Shown here: positions 24,601 to 35,818 of the stretch, piece by piece
Layout: every line of letters begins with the position of its first letter
Position numbering within the stretch: the stretch's first letter is position 1
Assembly (NCBI RefSeq): GCF_000002865.3
Contig: NW_001865069.1
Span: 470,088-506,230 of the forward strand
Direction of reading: 5' to 3'
Length of the DNA: 36,143 bases
From: Monosiga brevicollis MX1
Lineage: Eukaryota > Opisthokonta > Choanoflagellata > Craspedida > Salpingoecidae
Translations under genes and position numbers: made by a program
Notes under the pieces: generated by a model
Seen by the model: the letters and a program-made list of their open reading frames with translations, nothing else
Told to the model about the DNA's origin: nothing
Databases searched by the model: none

Positions 24601-27600
24601 GCTTCAATAGACTCACCTGTGGTTGGAGAATGAGGAAATCTTTCTCTTTCAACTTTTGACCAAGCGAAAGCAGTTCCTTGTTGACTTGAGCCACGAATGA
24701 CTGTTGTAGTGTCGGGCTGCAATTGGGCCCTGAGCCGTGCGGCAAGAGAGGCATGCCATGCTCCCTTTCGTGTAATTCAGCAACCCGTTGTCGCAACTCA
24801 GGTCGCACGTCTGTTGCTGGCACGTCTGAGACATTCTTGTTCCAGCCAACGATGGGCACGGGATGTTCGTCTCCAACGATGCTCGTAGCTAGTTGAAGCT
24901 GTCGGTCTTGCAACACACGGCGAAGGCGGGCCTCGTCTGCACACTACGGACGATGCATTGACCCAACAAACAAAATGACGTGAACCCCACACGCCTGCGG
25001 ACGACCACCATTCAAACAAGGGAATGCCTTTTATGAAGCTGGAAGCACGGCCACACGTACGCGAGGGTCAAGCGAGTCGATGAGCTGTTGCAGCTTGCTT
25101 TCTGACTCGATATATGACCATTTGTAGCGTAAGACATTCCCTGGGATGGGGCTCGCCTCCTAGGTTGAAAGTACAAGCAACAGAAACAATCATCAATCAC
25201 AAATGGGTATCACGCTTCAGGTACAAAAAAAACAAAAAAAAACAAAAAAAACCCCCCTCCCCCCACGAACAAAAAGCAAAAAGCAAAAAGCAAAAAAAAA
25301 AGAAAAAAAAAAAAAGAAAAAACAGGTTCGTATCAGACGCACCAAAACCTCTGGCTGGAAATCGGCATCATAAACGATTGGAGCAGGAGCATCCCGGTTT
25401 TGTTGCCAGGCTTGAACATCCTGGAGACCAGGCGGAAGCGCTGGTTCTTCATCGTGCTCTGAATCCTGATTGCGGTTGTGTGTACGATTTCGGCCCCGAC
25501 CTCGGCCCCGCCCACGCGAGCGTCCACGACCACCGGCACTACCTGCACCCTGACTGGCCTCCTCGTCCTTGTCACGCAAAAACTGCAGACCATCAAGATG
25601 TAGCTGACGTCGCGACACGAGCCGGCTGTCGTTGCTGGACAAGGAATCATACAGGTCATAGTCTTCTTCATCTTCGTCCTCCAGCTTCCCATAGTCAGTG
25701 ATTTCATCGACGTATTCCTCGTCCTCGTCCTCACCCTCCGAAGTGGATTCTGAGTGATCATTGTCCGAGTTGTCTGGGTCCCAGTCCGGCGAGTGTGCTG
25801 AACGTGCACCGCGGCCCCGACCTCTACCCCGGCCTCGTGCTCGGCCTCGGCCTCGACCTCGGCCAGCGCCTTTGGCTGCGCTTAGAGATTGGCCTCGACC
25901 CCGGCCTCGACCCCGGCCTCGAGTAGATCCACGCTTGTGTGAACGTCCTCGAGCTGGGCTCTGATGTGAAAGAGCTTCAAGATCACCGCGCCCTCGACTT
26001 TGGGCATTTGCGTGCCGGTGACCTGGGGCTGCCACGGCAGCTTGTGTACCCATACCAGCGCTCGCCTCAAAGATCTTCCAAAGAGCCATGCCACGAATCC
26101 CGGGCAGAAAGGGCTGGCGCTCTTTCAGTTGATGCAAGGTAGGGCGCAGAATGTCGGGGTTGCCGTCGTATCGCTCGACCACGACGCCAGGCAAGCTTTC
26201 ACACAAGCGATAAAGGTTTCCGAGGCGATCTCGGCCCAAGACATCGCCGCGCGTGCCGATAGCAGAGGCCGCAAAGTCACGATATAGGGCATTGAGGTGC
26301 AGCGCATACGCCTCCTGCAGGCGACGCTTCACCAAATCTGTCAAGGCTACCGATGGCTGGGCGCAAGCATCAGCCAAGACTTTTTCAGGGTCATCGGGTG
26401 CGCAAATCTCTGACTGCTTGATTGCTGCTTGCTCTGCGTCAAGCTGAGCAAAATCAGACTGAATGCGTTCTTCAAGAGCCGCCATTTTCACAGTAGTCAT
26501 AGCTTGCAAAGTTTGTGCGTCCTGGGCCAGCTATGGTGCAACCTATGATGAGAAATGACCAATTCCAATAATCCGTCTGAATGGGGGTTGGGGGGTTCTT
26601 GGGCTATTGTTGAATAACATACCAATGAGTCTGCGGCATTAAAGTGCAAAGCATTGCTCCACATCAAGCTGACATCGGCGGCACAACTCTCAAACGAAGT
26701 GTACTCGTCTGAACAGATCCGCTTGTAGATGGTCACCATGTCCATGGGCTACAGAAGAAGCGAGTCAATATTCCAATTCACGCGACAAAGCCACAAAAAA
26801 TGAAAAAATAAAAAAAATAAAAAACAAAAAACAAAAAGTCGAACAAAAACAAATAAAAAGATGGTTTGGCATCAAAGTCCAAACGCACAGGCTTTCAGCT
26901 CACATCAAGATAGCAAAGGCTACCATTAGAACAGGCGGCTTTGAAAATCGTGGGCTTACCTTTTTGATGGTGTTGTAGTAAGCAGGCAATTCCCGGCGTG
27001 TGGGCAGCTCCAGGAAAGGGATGTGAAGAATGCGATCCTCTTCGTTTTCATGCAGTTGAATGGACGCGTACAATTCTAAGCAAGTACTGCGAACGAGGGC
27101 AGCACGAGCAAGTTGGTAGAACGCCCTTCCACTGCAGGAAGTGACATTGCTGTCAATCATTGTTCAGGGTGATGGTGAGCTTCGAAAGGAACCCAACAAC
27201 GAGGATGCCTCGATGGTCACGAGCCAACCAAACATACTTTGTTTCGCGGGTTCGGCGTGTTGAGACCTCTTCTATTTGCTGCTGGCAGGCTTCGGCCTCA
27301 TCAAGGTAGGCCGCGATACTTTCACGGATTTCAGTCGTGTCTAGAGCCTATGAATTACGGGCGGGTGAGGATGGTCTCCGGCTTGCAGGTAGAAGCATAA
27401 ATAGCTGAAGTGAAACTGGGAAAAACGACAGACCTGCTCTTGTAAAAACACTAACAAGCGTAGCTTGGAGAGCGAATCAAGGGCAACAAGTTCAGTGGTG
27501 CTCAGCGAGTTGAAGAGTCGCGGGAACTCGATGACAAAATCGGGATGACTGAGCACATAATGGCATAGGATGCCCTGTGCAGCAAGAAACAACAATCATC

Positions 27601-28812
27601 GAGTGCATTGTATTCAAGTCAGGACGGAGGGGTTTCTCAGCTCTGGAAGAAGAAGGAAAAGCTGGCAACAATGTACATAGGGTATGAAAAGGGTGCTTTG
27701 GGTACCTGGAGAGAAGATTCGTCCAGCGTCAGCTCGTGCAACCACATGGTGCTCTCTACCTGAGGGTAGAGATCAAGCACACCGGCTGTGGTGAGCTAGT
27801 GATAAAAAAAGCGAAAAAAACAAAGACGTTGGTTGCCTAGCCGTTTTTGCGGCACTCGAGTTTCCTTCAGCCCCTCCTTCGCCTTTGTTCGCCTCTTTTG
27901 CTCGCACAAAAAAATCGACAAACAGACTTTATTGGCCTTGTCATTGCGCAAGATGAGTTTGAGGATGGGCACAAAGATGGCCACCAAGATGCGCCACGCT
28001 TTAGTATCCGAGTCAAAGAGGAACGTGGCAAGGTCATCGAGGTGTACGCGGTTCTCGAGACCAAGCTCTTCTTGCATAGAGTTGAGAAAGTCGAGCAACG
28101 GAAGCGTCTAGGGATGGTCAAGTTGTTGCAGTACGTGGCGTGAAGAGTGAGAAGTGCCGACTCTCACAGGGCGATTAAGTTCATGTGTCGATCGTACCTC
28201 GCCAAAAATAGCATCAGCTTGTGCCTGCGATACGGAGGCGGGGAGCGGGCGGCGGGGCCAAAGAATTGGGAGTCCTTGCACAAGCGGTCGAGGCGTCGAT
28301 GCATCTGCGACCCATTCCTCGGGCTAAGTTGCGCACGGCATGCACATGTGAGAATCATTGATAACGTCATCTGTTCAAGCCGCAGAGTAAGTTCAGTCGG
28401 TGGCCAGCTTGACGCGTGTGTTTGCTGGCTGGGTACTTGAATCTGAAGGCGTTGCACCAACCTCTTGCTTCAGCTCATGTTGAGCACCACATTCACCCGT
28501 TGGACTGGGAGGTGCAGCTTCTTCCGCTTGACGTGGAGTATCAACGGTCGGTGCTTCCTGCACGGACGTGTGCGTGTTTGTTTGGTCTTGCTCATTTTCA
28601 GCGGTGCTTTGGAAAGCAGGCTGCGAGGCGTTTGCGGCCTGAGGGGTGGTCACTTCGGGTGAATTGGCGGGTTTGCTTCTCTTGGCTGCAGGTTCACCCA
28701 CAACTACTGAAGGTTCCACAACCGGTTGCGATCCGGGTGTGTCAGCATCTGCCTCCTCATGAGGCTTGGGGCTATGAGGGGCAGACATGGCCTGCTGTCG
28801 AGAGGCAGGCAT
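21662..28812 (-). CDS. Chromatin protein: DDT, WHIM-like, bromodomain, PWWP-like, AQQ repeats
   Basis: This is likely a nuclear histone-reading partner of an ISWI-type remodeller. Exons: 28812-28462, 28323-28198, 28107-27928, 27795-27706, 27574-27434, 27347-27238, 27131-26960, 26748-26623, 26530-25343, 25159-25061, 24943-24617, 24525-24106, 23979-23923, 23779-23669, 23556-23421, 23271-23146, 23013-22904, 22807-21662. The total is 5016 nt, in phase (about 1671 aa). The N-terminus is disordered with a KRSK basic patch. The DDT domain (about 155-219) starts TLPLLDFLNSMQEELGLE. WHIM1-like residues (250-296) end in LDSLSKLRLLVFLQEQ, then ALDTTEIRESIAAYL. The bromodomain (about 335-445) runs LPTRRELPAYYNTIKKPMDM and MWSNALHFNAADSL, with acetyl-lysine-binding Asn at N427. 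RG-rich blocks flank an acidic stretch (about 520-800). A PWWP-like module (1111-1166) has LVWVPYGDRLKWPAK and VSFFGTEERAWI. The tail is Met/Pro/Gln-rich. An ATG at 28788 is an alternative start. CECR2-like proteins share the DDT and bromodomain. Confidence 0.85.
21866..22005. repeat. Coding trinucleotide-based repeat (AQQ)n
   Basis: A 9-bp tandem repeat encodes about 15 Ala-Gln-Gln units near residues 1557-1603 of the chromatin protein. On the plus strand it reads GAGCCTGTT/GGGCTTGTT. Third-position variation between units shows it is not a fresh expansion. The ORFs on the opposite strand, rich in Val-Glu-Pro or Leu-Ser-Leu, are shadows. Confidence 0.92.
23266..23274 (-). other. NAGNAG tandem splice acceptor
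   Basis: The acceptor before the exon ending at 23146 reads CTCCAGCAGCT. Either AG keeps the frame, so splicing would include or skip one Ala codon. Coordinates 23271 and 23268 are the two possible exon starts. Confidence 0.55.
25214..25324. repeat. Low-complexity A/C-rich intron segment
   Basis: Runs of A broken by C, a CCCCCCTCCCCCC block and AAAAAGC repeats fill most of the intron between exons 26530-25343 and 25159-25061. On the transcript it is U/G-rich. Confidence 0.85.
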
Positions 28813-29809
28813 CAGAAGATGGACAGCCGAGCAAACAGAAACAGACGGCCAGAGATCGGCTCAATGCCGGCCCAATCCGCGGCTCCCAAAGTCATGCAGA
28901 TACCAACAGGGGTGGGACTCGGCCCAACAATCTCGTTGATACTGTTGGGGTTAGATTCGACACCCCACATCCATGCCGTTGTCCAGGACGAAGAAGCTCC
29001 ACTGGGCGACCACAGGGTTGAGCAAAATGGCGCCGCGTGTCAGACACCGATGGGGCATGTGAGGACAACAGCGAGCCAACCCAGCCAGTCTGATGGGGAT
29101 CGCCGACCTTCCCACAGAAAAGAAAAATATGAGAGAGAGGTGAGAGAGATGGAAAAGTGCGAGAGAGAGATTGAGAGAGACGAGAGAGAGAGACAGAAAG
29201 ACAGAGAGATAGAGGAGACAGAGGAGAGACAGAGATAGAGAGAGACAGAGAGAGGAGGCAGACAGAGACAGAGAGAAATGAGAGACAGAGAACAGAGATA
29301 GAGACAGATAGGAAGGAGAGACAGAGAGACAGAGGGAGAAAGGAGAGACAAAAGAATGAGAGAAGCATGAGCATAAAGTGGTATAGTGTGTCTGTACGCA
29401 CACTTTGAGAGGGATGAAGCCGTAACGGTCGTTTCAATGTCTCACAACGGTCAGCAGCTCAAAGCTCGATCCATGGTTGGTTCTGGGCAGCACACCCTGG
29501 CGGAGACTTTGGTTGTGATGAAAAGAGCAAGAATTTGCATGCTTCGTGAGGTGACAACTAGCCGAGCTTCGATACCGAAAGCGCCTGTTCCTTGCATCGC
29601 ACGCCATACACAACCTGTTTTGAGTGGAGGAACGACGAGCGCCAGTTTACCCATGGAGATCCCAAAGTTCCGCCCGTAGGTCACGTGTCCCAAAAAAGAC
29701 TCTCGGGGGTCGCCTGGGCTCTCCGTTGAGCCCCCCTCCTGGTTTTCCCCCACACCATAAGCAAGGAAGAAAAGCAAAGTGTTTCAATTGAATAGAATGA
29801 ATGCTCAAA
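28813..29809. other. Intergenic gap with GA-rich block
   Basis: About 1 kb lies between the chromatin gene start and the PIG-T stop, both on the minus strand. It holds a GA-rich repeat (29129-29361). Minus-strand open stretches on both sides (about 29777-29451 and 29050-28825) have non-repetitive translations, but I recognise no domain and could not join them into a gene. The segment should contain the promoter of the chromatin gene and the PIG-T 3' UTR. Confidence 0.5.
29129..29361. repeat. GA/GACAGA-rich repeat
   Basis: About 230 bases of GAGA, GACAGA and GAGATA units form an imperfect polypurine tract on the plus strand. The charged (ERE/DRE) or Ser-Leu-rich ORFs crossing it are repeat translations. 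Confidence 0.93.
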
Positions 29810-32009
29810 TCACGAGTTCTGCGGTTGAAATCGTGAGCGTAATCTAGCTAAAAGCCCCACCCGGGCCGGTGCTGCTTGTACTGGGCGCAGCAGATGGGAT
29901 GCTGGCTGCAAAAAGCTTGCAAAGGCTATTGACAATATGGTACAGGTTATCATCAACACGTTGTAGGGCATGGACATGTCTGGCACGGCGACGGGAACGC
30001 TGACCACCGCCGCGAGCTCCTGGCGACTCAGGTCAAGCGAGTTATTGGTGAAAATGTGCAGCACAGCGCCAGCTGGAATTGTGATCCCCTTGAACGGGTC
30101 GCGCGGGTAGTCGTCGTTGCGCAAAAATGTTTGCTGCAGCCCCACACTTTATTGTTTTGGTACCATGAAGAGCGTCAACCACCGTGAGCACTGCCCAGAA
30201 AAAGCAAACCCACAAGAGGACCCACGCCTGATCTTGCAAACCCACCTCATTGTCAGCGTCGTGCGAGCTGGAATCTCAATCACGCCCGCCCACAACGCCG
30301 GTGCCACATGCGGCTGCACACACAACGCGGGGAAATGAGCTGCCACCAAACTTTGCGTTTCAATCTCCTTGATCATCTTTGGAAACAACCCTTTCTGCAG
30401 CAAAAAAAACTCAGAACAAAAACACACAAATGGAAAGAGGGGGGGGGGGCGGGGGGGATGTGACGGACCACGGCTGCCTCGAATGTCTCTCGTTCAGTTG
30501 TCCAATGCGTGTCATTATCAAGCACAAGGCGTCGTGTGTGCGCATAGACATTCAACTGCCAAGGTATGGCTTCCTGAACAAGCAATCGCACCGACTCGTC
30601 GGCTCGATTGATGATCTGTGACGTGCACACCGTTGCAAGGCATCCACGTGAGCTAGACCGCTGGTAAATCAGCCTTCACTCTTGCAATAGACGAACCGTG
30701 GTAATAAGATGTGCTCGTTCTTGACCTTGCGTGATGGCCTGTCGATATACATCAAGCACCGGCGATGGCAAACGTGCACCGTCCACCTGTTGCCAAGAAA
30801 GATTGGTCGCCAGAGGCGTGGCCTCGGACACGCGGCAAGGGAGCGAATGACACGCGCCATGTGGGGCAGAGAGCATGACGGTGGAGTCCGTGGCTACCAG
30901 ATCCAGCGCAAAAGATTTGGTCCATCTGAAGATTACATGCACAGGTGAGCAAGTTGTGCTGCAGAGTCGCAGAGCGAGTGCGCAGAGTCGCAGAGCAAGC
31001 GCTGCCGTAGACTTTGTGACACAGACCTGGACTTTGGGACCATGCCGAGCGCGGTTGCCCAAGACTGCACCTACGAGTTTTGTTCAAGCAAAAGAATTAC
31101 CACACATGTGCTTTGCTGGCTCAATACGCGGCGGCGGTCAAGCATATGCAGAGAGGAAATCAGCATCGTACGGGTTTGGCGGCACCATTTGGGGCCTTGA
31201 GTTTGGTGGCAGTTAGTGTGATCTGGTAGCACTGGCACTCGTCATCATATTGGACAGCCAATTTGGTGCCGTGATAGTCTGAGTTGTGGCGAAGATCCGA
31301 GGCTAGCCACTCAGTCAGACTGCCGTTGTCATATGGGAACAGCGCCAGAAGTTGTACCAAGTTCTCGGTGCAAGCCAAGTCGTCAGGCCGCAGGACTGTG
31401 CGATAAGTCAAACGGCGTGCGCTTGGCACGCCCTCGGCATGCAAGAGCTCAAGACCAGTCCGCTGAAAGAGGTGGGGCAGGTTCAAAGAGGAAGGGTGAC
31501 TCAAGCTACTGCAGCTCAGTGCACCCACGTAGGCGCGAAGTGCCCGCCAGCGCTCCTCAACCTCGATACCAGGCTCCAAGGCTGCTGAGAGCTATGGCAA
31601 TGTTTTTAGACCAACGCGACCGCGAAAGTGAGAGCAAGGTGCCACACATAGATACACCACAAATGAGAGGACCATTCACCTGAGTGCCCGAAACCATGGA
31701 CAGGTGGCGCACAGCTGGATTCAAGAGGCGTCCTTGAGTCGCGGTCAGAGTCAAGGCTCGCACTTGATAGCCACGCAAGTGGTCATGCAAGCTTCGTGCT
31801 GGTTCATGATTTATCGAGGTGTTGAGCGAAATGGTGGCCTGGTACAACAAGCGTCCTTGCGCCAAGGGATGCAGCTCAATATGCTCTGCCAATGCTCCAT
31901 CCAACAAGACGCACCCAACAACCAACAACAAGGCCAGGCCACCCACACTGCAAACTGCACTCGGCCGGGCTGCCCACGGCCGCGCCCTGCCCAGTGTCAT
32001 TTCTAACAT
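29810..32009 (-). CDS. PIGT: GPI transamidase subunit PIG-T (Gpi16)
   Basis: This is an ER-membrane subunit of the GPI transamidase, which replaces a protein's C-terminal signal with a GPI anchor. Exons: 32009-31680, 31591-31172, 31026-30697, 30615-30469, 30394-30242, 30133-29810. The total is 1704 nt, in frame (567 aa; human PIGT is 578). A hydrophobic signal sequence (residues about 22-42, LALLLVVGCVLLDGALA) precedes the lumenal domain. Family landmarks are LACTENLVQLLALFP, ITTIINRADESVRLLVQEAI followed by PWQLNVYAHTRRL, and the C-terminal VAVPDMSMPYNVLMITCTIL, which corresponds to the conserved DFSMPYN plus membrane helix. A basic tail follows. The start could be the ATG at 32009 or at 32000; both keep the signal peptide. 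The boundaries of exon 3 (31026-30697) are the least certain because its first 30 residues match the family poorly. It lies head-to-tail with the DDX51 gene, 250 bases apart. Confidence 0.9.
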
Positions 32010-32259
32010 TGACAATGAACAAGAGAAATGAAAGTTTTTTTTTTCTTTGTTTTTGACTCACATGTCAATTTTTTATGGTGTTGGTAGTCGCTAGAATATT
32101 GTATTCCTTGAGTCACGCGAGCTGTCAAGGGTGTGACACCACATTGAATGGCCCACGCTTTGTTACATTCGATTGGAAGGACGATGCTGGAGGGACAAAA
32201 GGGGGGAGGCCCAGCACAGCTGGGTAGGTAAAGGAGGTGGGGGACACATCGCACAATCA
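32010..32259. other. Short intergenic gap, DDX51 stop to PIG-T start
   Basis: Only 250 bases lie between two minus-strand genes. An AT-rich patch (about 32033-32052) sits just upstream of the PIG-T start. No clear TATA box or other motif was identified. Confidence 0.5.
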
Positions 32260-35200
32260 CTACTGCGCCGCCAGGAGACCAATTTGGCGCTTCATCTCAT
32301 CAAGTAAATGCTCGCGTGTCTGGCCGCGCCCGCTCTGTGGTCGAGTCGTGCAAGGTCCAAACCAATCAAGCAATCAAGCAAAGTCGATGAGCCTTCACTG
32401 ATTTATCAAGGTGTCCAAAGCGCACGGGCAGGAATTGACTTAGTATGAAGAACAAACCGTGATTTTGAGTTTGGCAGCGGCAAGGGCATCTTGATATCGC
32501 ACAGAGAGCTCACTCATGACACCAGTGTCTGGTGATACACTCTCGGGTTGACGTTGATCAATTTGCCGACGAACGTGCGCAAATGGCTTCTCCTGTCAAG
32601 GTAAACGAGTTTCATCCAGCCGTGGTCCTCAAGTCAGATCATGGCATGGGGACAAGCAGGTGGCGAGAAGCCATTTGACACGCTTGGGTAGCAGACACCG
32701 ACCTGCTGAGGCAAGACTAGAGTGTATGCCTCACCATGGGCGCCAGCGCGACCGACACGACCCACGCTATTGGCACACGCGTAACGGATGCCATCAGTCA
32801 AGGAGCCCTCAAGGTAGCGGAGGGAAGTGGCAGACGGGTAACCACCTACCGATGGATGTATGTTTTCGGAAAAGCCGGGGCATCATAACTGATGACGGTT
32901 TCCACATTTTTGATATCAATACCGCGTGCCATGTTGTCTGAGCACACCAGCACGCTCAGCTCGCCAGCCGCAAACTGATGACAGTGTACAATTGGTTGTG
33001 CGTCAGAATGAAACGTGGATGGCGTTGGCTCATATAGTCTTGGTCGGTAGCATTGCGATATACTAGACCTGCTTCAGCGCCCGGGTGTTCTCTTGTTGAG
33101 ATTGACTGGATGAGACCTCTGCGACGGACAACTCATCAAAGTACTGCAGCAAAGCCGTCACGCTGAGGAAGAAAAGCATGCAAAAGAAGAAAAAGGAAGC
33201 AGACGGTGTATCCAGATGATCATGAGCAGATATCTTGCAGAACAAGCTGAGCCTGGTGACGAAGCATGCCAAAGCTGAGCCTGGTGACGAAGCATGCCAA
33301 CGCACCGCTTGGCCGTGTTCAGAGCTGACACGAAGATCAAAACGCGTTGCATTTGAAAGCCAATCAAGAGAGATAGCAGCACCAAGGGTCGCTCTGTGGC
33401 AGTGCAAGACACCGTGTACTCGTCGATCGAGCGTGGAATGGTGCTCTTGCCATTTGCATCTGCAAGCACAGGAACAGGTGAATGGGTGAGGTGACGGAAC
33501 CACAATACATACACGAGCAAATGACGTGAAAAAGCAAGCGAAGCCAGCGCACCATCCTGATGGGCAGAGCTAGCAATGACCATCGTCGGAAAAGCCAGCC
33601 GCAAAGGTTCAAGTTTCTCGGGATCCCGAGTGAGGGTGGCAGAGAAGAGAAGCTGTTGCAAACGCGTTCCCTCGGCGTGAAACCTGTGTGGTTGCCAGTA
33701 CCGGGTATGGTGAGAGTGTGTCAACTCGCGAGTGCCGTTGGACATGCGTGGGAAAGAAGGACCCGCAAAGAAAAATCATTGGTGATGGGGAGCACAAGTG
33801 CCTGAAGCAAGGTGGGGAGAGAAAAATATGGGCATGAAGTGTTTCAAACGGACCGAGTCAATGTCATGTTCATTGGATCACTACTTTCACGGCCTCGGTA
33901 AAGTGCCTTGCGCAGCGCTTCCAGCCACGATTGATAAGATTGCGTCAAAAGACTAAAAATAAAATGGAATGGACAAGACACGAAGGCAAAGAGCCGTGAG
34001 TTGTGTCATGGACCGTATTTCTGTCATTGCGGCGTGGATGGGTTACCAAGGCCCGACGAGGACCAACCGATCGGCTTCATCCACCACCAAAAAGCGCACG
34101 TGGCGCAAGTCAAAATGGGCTAATAAGCGAAGGTGCGGTGATTGGCAATGGCAAGTTGAGAACGATGACGGTTGACAGCGTACATGGGTTGGAAACAAGC
34201 GCCCAAAGCCCCCATCTCTTTACCGGTTTGGTGGAGGTGGTCGACTAAGCGACCTGGTGTAGCGACCACAATGTCAATGCTCTGCTCTTGCAGCAGTTTC
34301 TACGGGAGTCAACAGCACAGAGCACAGAGCAAAGGAGCGACAGGGCAAAACGCTGAGAAGAGCTGCGTTTTGGGGGAGTACCGCTTCGCACAGGCCCACG
34401 AAGACTTACCTGTTCTTGTGAAAGCGAAGTTTGACCGGTGAGTGCAGCCACACGCAGCGGCTCGCGCCCAGCACACAGCTGGGAGGCACCAAGAAGATCC
34501 CGAGCCACCCGCACCACTTGCAGAGCAAGCTGGCGGGTGGGGAGAACGATAAGGGCGCGAATGCGCGGGGTTACGCGTTCCGCCAGCAGATGGAGAATGG
34601 GCAAGAGATAACACAGCGTTTTGCCGCTACCCGTGGGTGCACACACGCAAAAGTCACCCGGGTGGCCGGCAGCGTTCCAAGAAGCTATGAGGCGCGGTAC
34701 CATTGCGCGCTGCAAGGGAAACAGCGTTTTCATATCACGACGTTGCATGGCACGCTGCAACTCGGGGTGCAATGCTGAGGTATCAACCGGTTGCAGCTCT
34801 TGGCCCTCAGCAAAGCCAGCTCGAAGCTGCTGTGGATGCGCCAGCCAAGCTGGCAGTGTCTGACGCACGCGCGTGCTGCGTACACGCTTGTCTGCTGGGG
34901 CTTCGAGGGGAACGGCAAGCACGGGGCCATCATCGTCGTGAAGATTCGCCAACTCGTTGTCCTGTTCCTCGGTATTGCTGGCGACCTGACTCTGGGCAGC
35001 CTGTCGCTTGGCCTCGAGGCGTTGCCGAAAGCGATCCTCTGCACTCAAACCCGAGATACTCGGTTCGTTTTCAGCCCCTCCCGTCTCCTCATCACTACTT
35101 TCCTCCTGCATCGGCGACCAGGCATCCTCGTTCTCTTGCTCGTCCGTCACGTCCTCCTTCTGCTCATTGCCCTCCGCGGCCTCATTGTCAGCCTCCTCCT

Positions 35201-35303
35201 CCACGAGGTTCGCCCCCACCACCGCTGCCGGGCTACCATTGGCAGTGCCATCAGCATCCCCCACCTCTTCCTGATCGCCCAAATACCGCCGCACGTTAAA
35301 CAT
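32260..35303 (-). CDS. DEAD-box RNA helicase, DDX51/Dbp6 type
   Basis: This is a nucleolar ATP-dependent RNA helicase of large-subunit ribosome assembly. Exons: 35303-34410, 34299-34224, 34119-34047, 33952-~33888, 33683-33553, 33459-33306, 33162-33069, 32974-32850, 32766-32703, 32592-32458, 32334-32260. All junctions are in phase except around 33888-33684, where I could not resolve the splicing; a small exon may be missing. The total is about 630 aa, against 666 in human DDX51. The first 110 residues are very acidic. Helicase motifs in order: LFPLQRAM (Q-like), APTGSGKT (I), LPTRQLA (Ia), ATPGRL (Ib), VVDEADRL (II), LLFSATLTRDPEKL (III), VLIFVSA (IV), SDNMARGIDI (V) and HRVGRVGRAG (VI). The SATLTxxPEKL form and the split core fit DDX51. 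The stop follows GLLAAQ. The gene is divergent from the 35819 gene. Confidence 0.9.
33244..33299. repeat. Perfect 28-bp tandem duplication
   Basis: Two identical 28-bp copies (33244-33271 and 33272-33299) begin AAGCTGAGCCTGGTGACGAA. They lie in the DDX51 intron 33305-33163, a few bases after the donor. Confidence 0.93.
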
Positions 35304-35375
35304 GGTTCAAGGTCGACCACAATCTCCTCGTCCCGCTCCTCTCTGCCCCTGCTCTCGCCTGGAAAAAAAGGTTGT

Positions 35376-35411
<36 letters not shown>

Positions 35412-35818
35412 GCCCAGGCATGGAGTGGTGGTTCTTCATTAAATTTCTAAGACACACCTTTAAAAGTTGTCGTCCAGCCTTGTATTCAAGTCTCCTTGGG
35501 TACTCAAGGAGACCGGAAAGTGACCGTTACATCCAGTTCGCGTTGTTGTGTTTGGCGCTGCCACGGGTGGATTTGCGCGCTCAATTTCGCGCGCTCGTGT
35601 GCATTCGCGTGCATCGGTGTTGATTGAGCATTTGCTGCGCTGTTGCTTCAACCTGCTTGACGCTTGCAAAGCCTTGGCACCAAGATATCCGGAAACGAAC
35701 TTTTAATCAGTTCAAGGTACCTTGTGTCAATTCTAGAACGGACGACAAGAACAGCCACCGGCCACTTTGTGCCGTCTGCCTCGGGTCTGAGGTGGTTGTA
35801 TTGGGAGCTCGGATCGCA
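35304..35818. other. Divergent promoter region with (CA)n
   Basis: About 515 bases separate the start codons of the DDX51 gene (-) and the downstream gene (+). A CA dinucleotide run occupies about 35378-35409. No clear TATA box is seen. Confidence 0.55.

Noticed and set aside
28905-28970. tRNA-like segment with GGGGTTAGATTCGACACCCC
   Set aside because: The apparent T-arm has a ten-base loop instead of seven, and no acceptor or anticodon arm could be placed around it.
28892-29437. Ser/Leu-rich minus-strand and charged plus-strand ORFs
   Set aside because: Both cross the GA-rich repeat and owe their length to it; no domain was seen.
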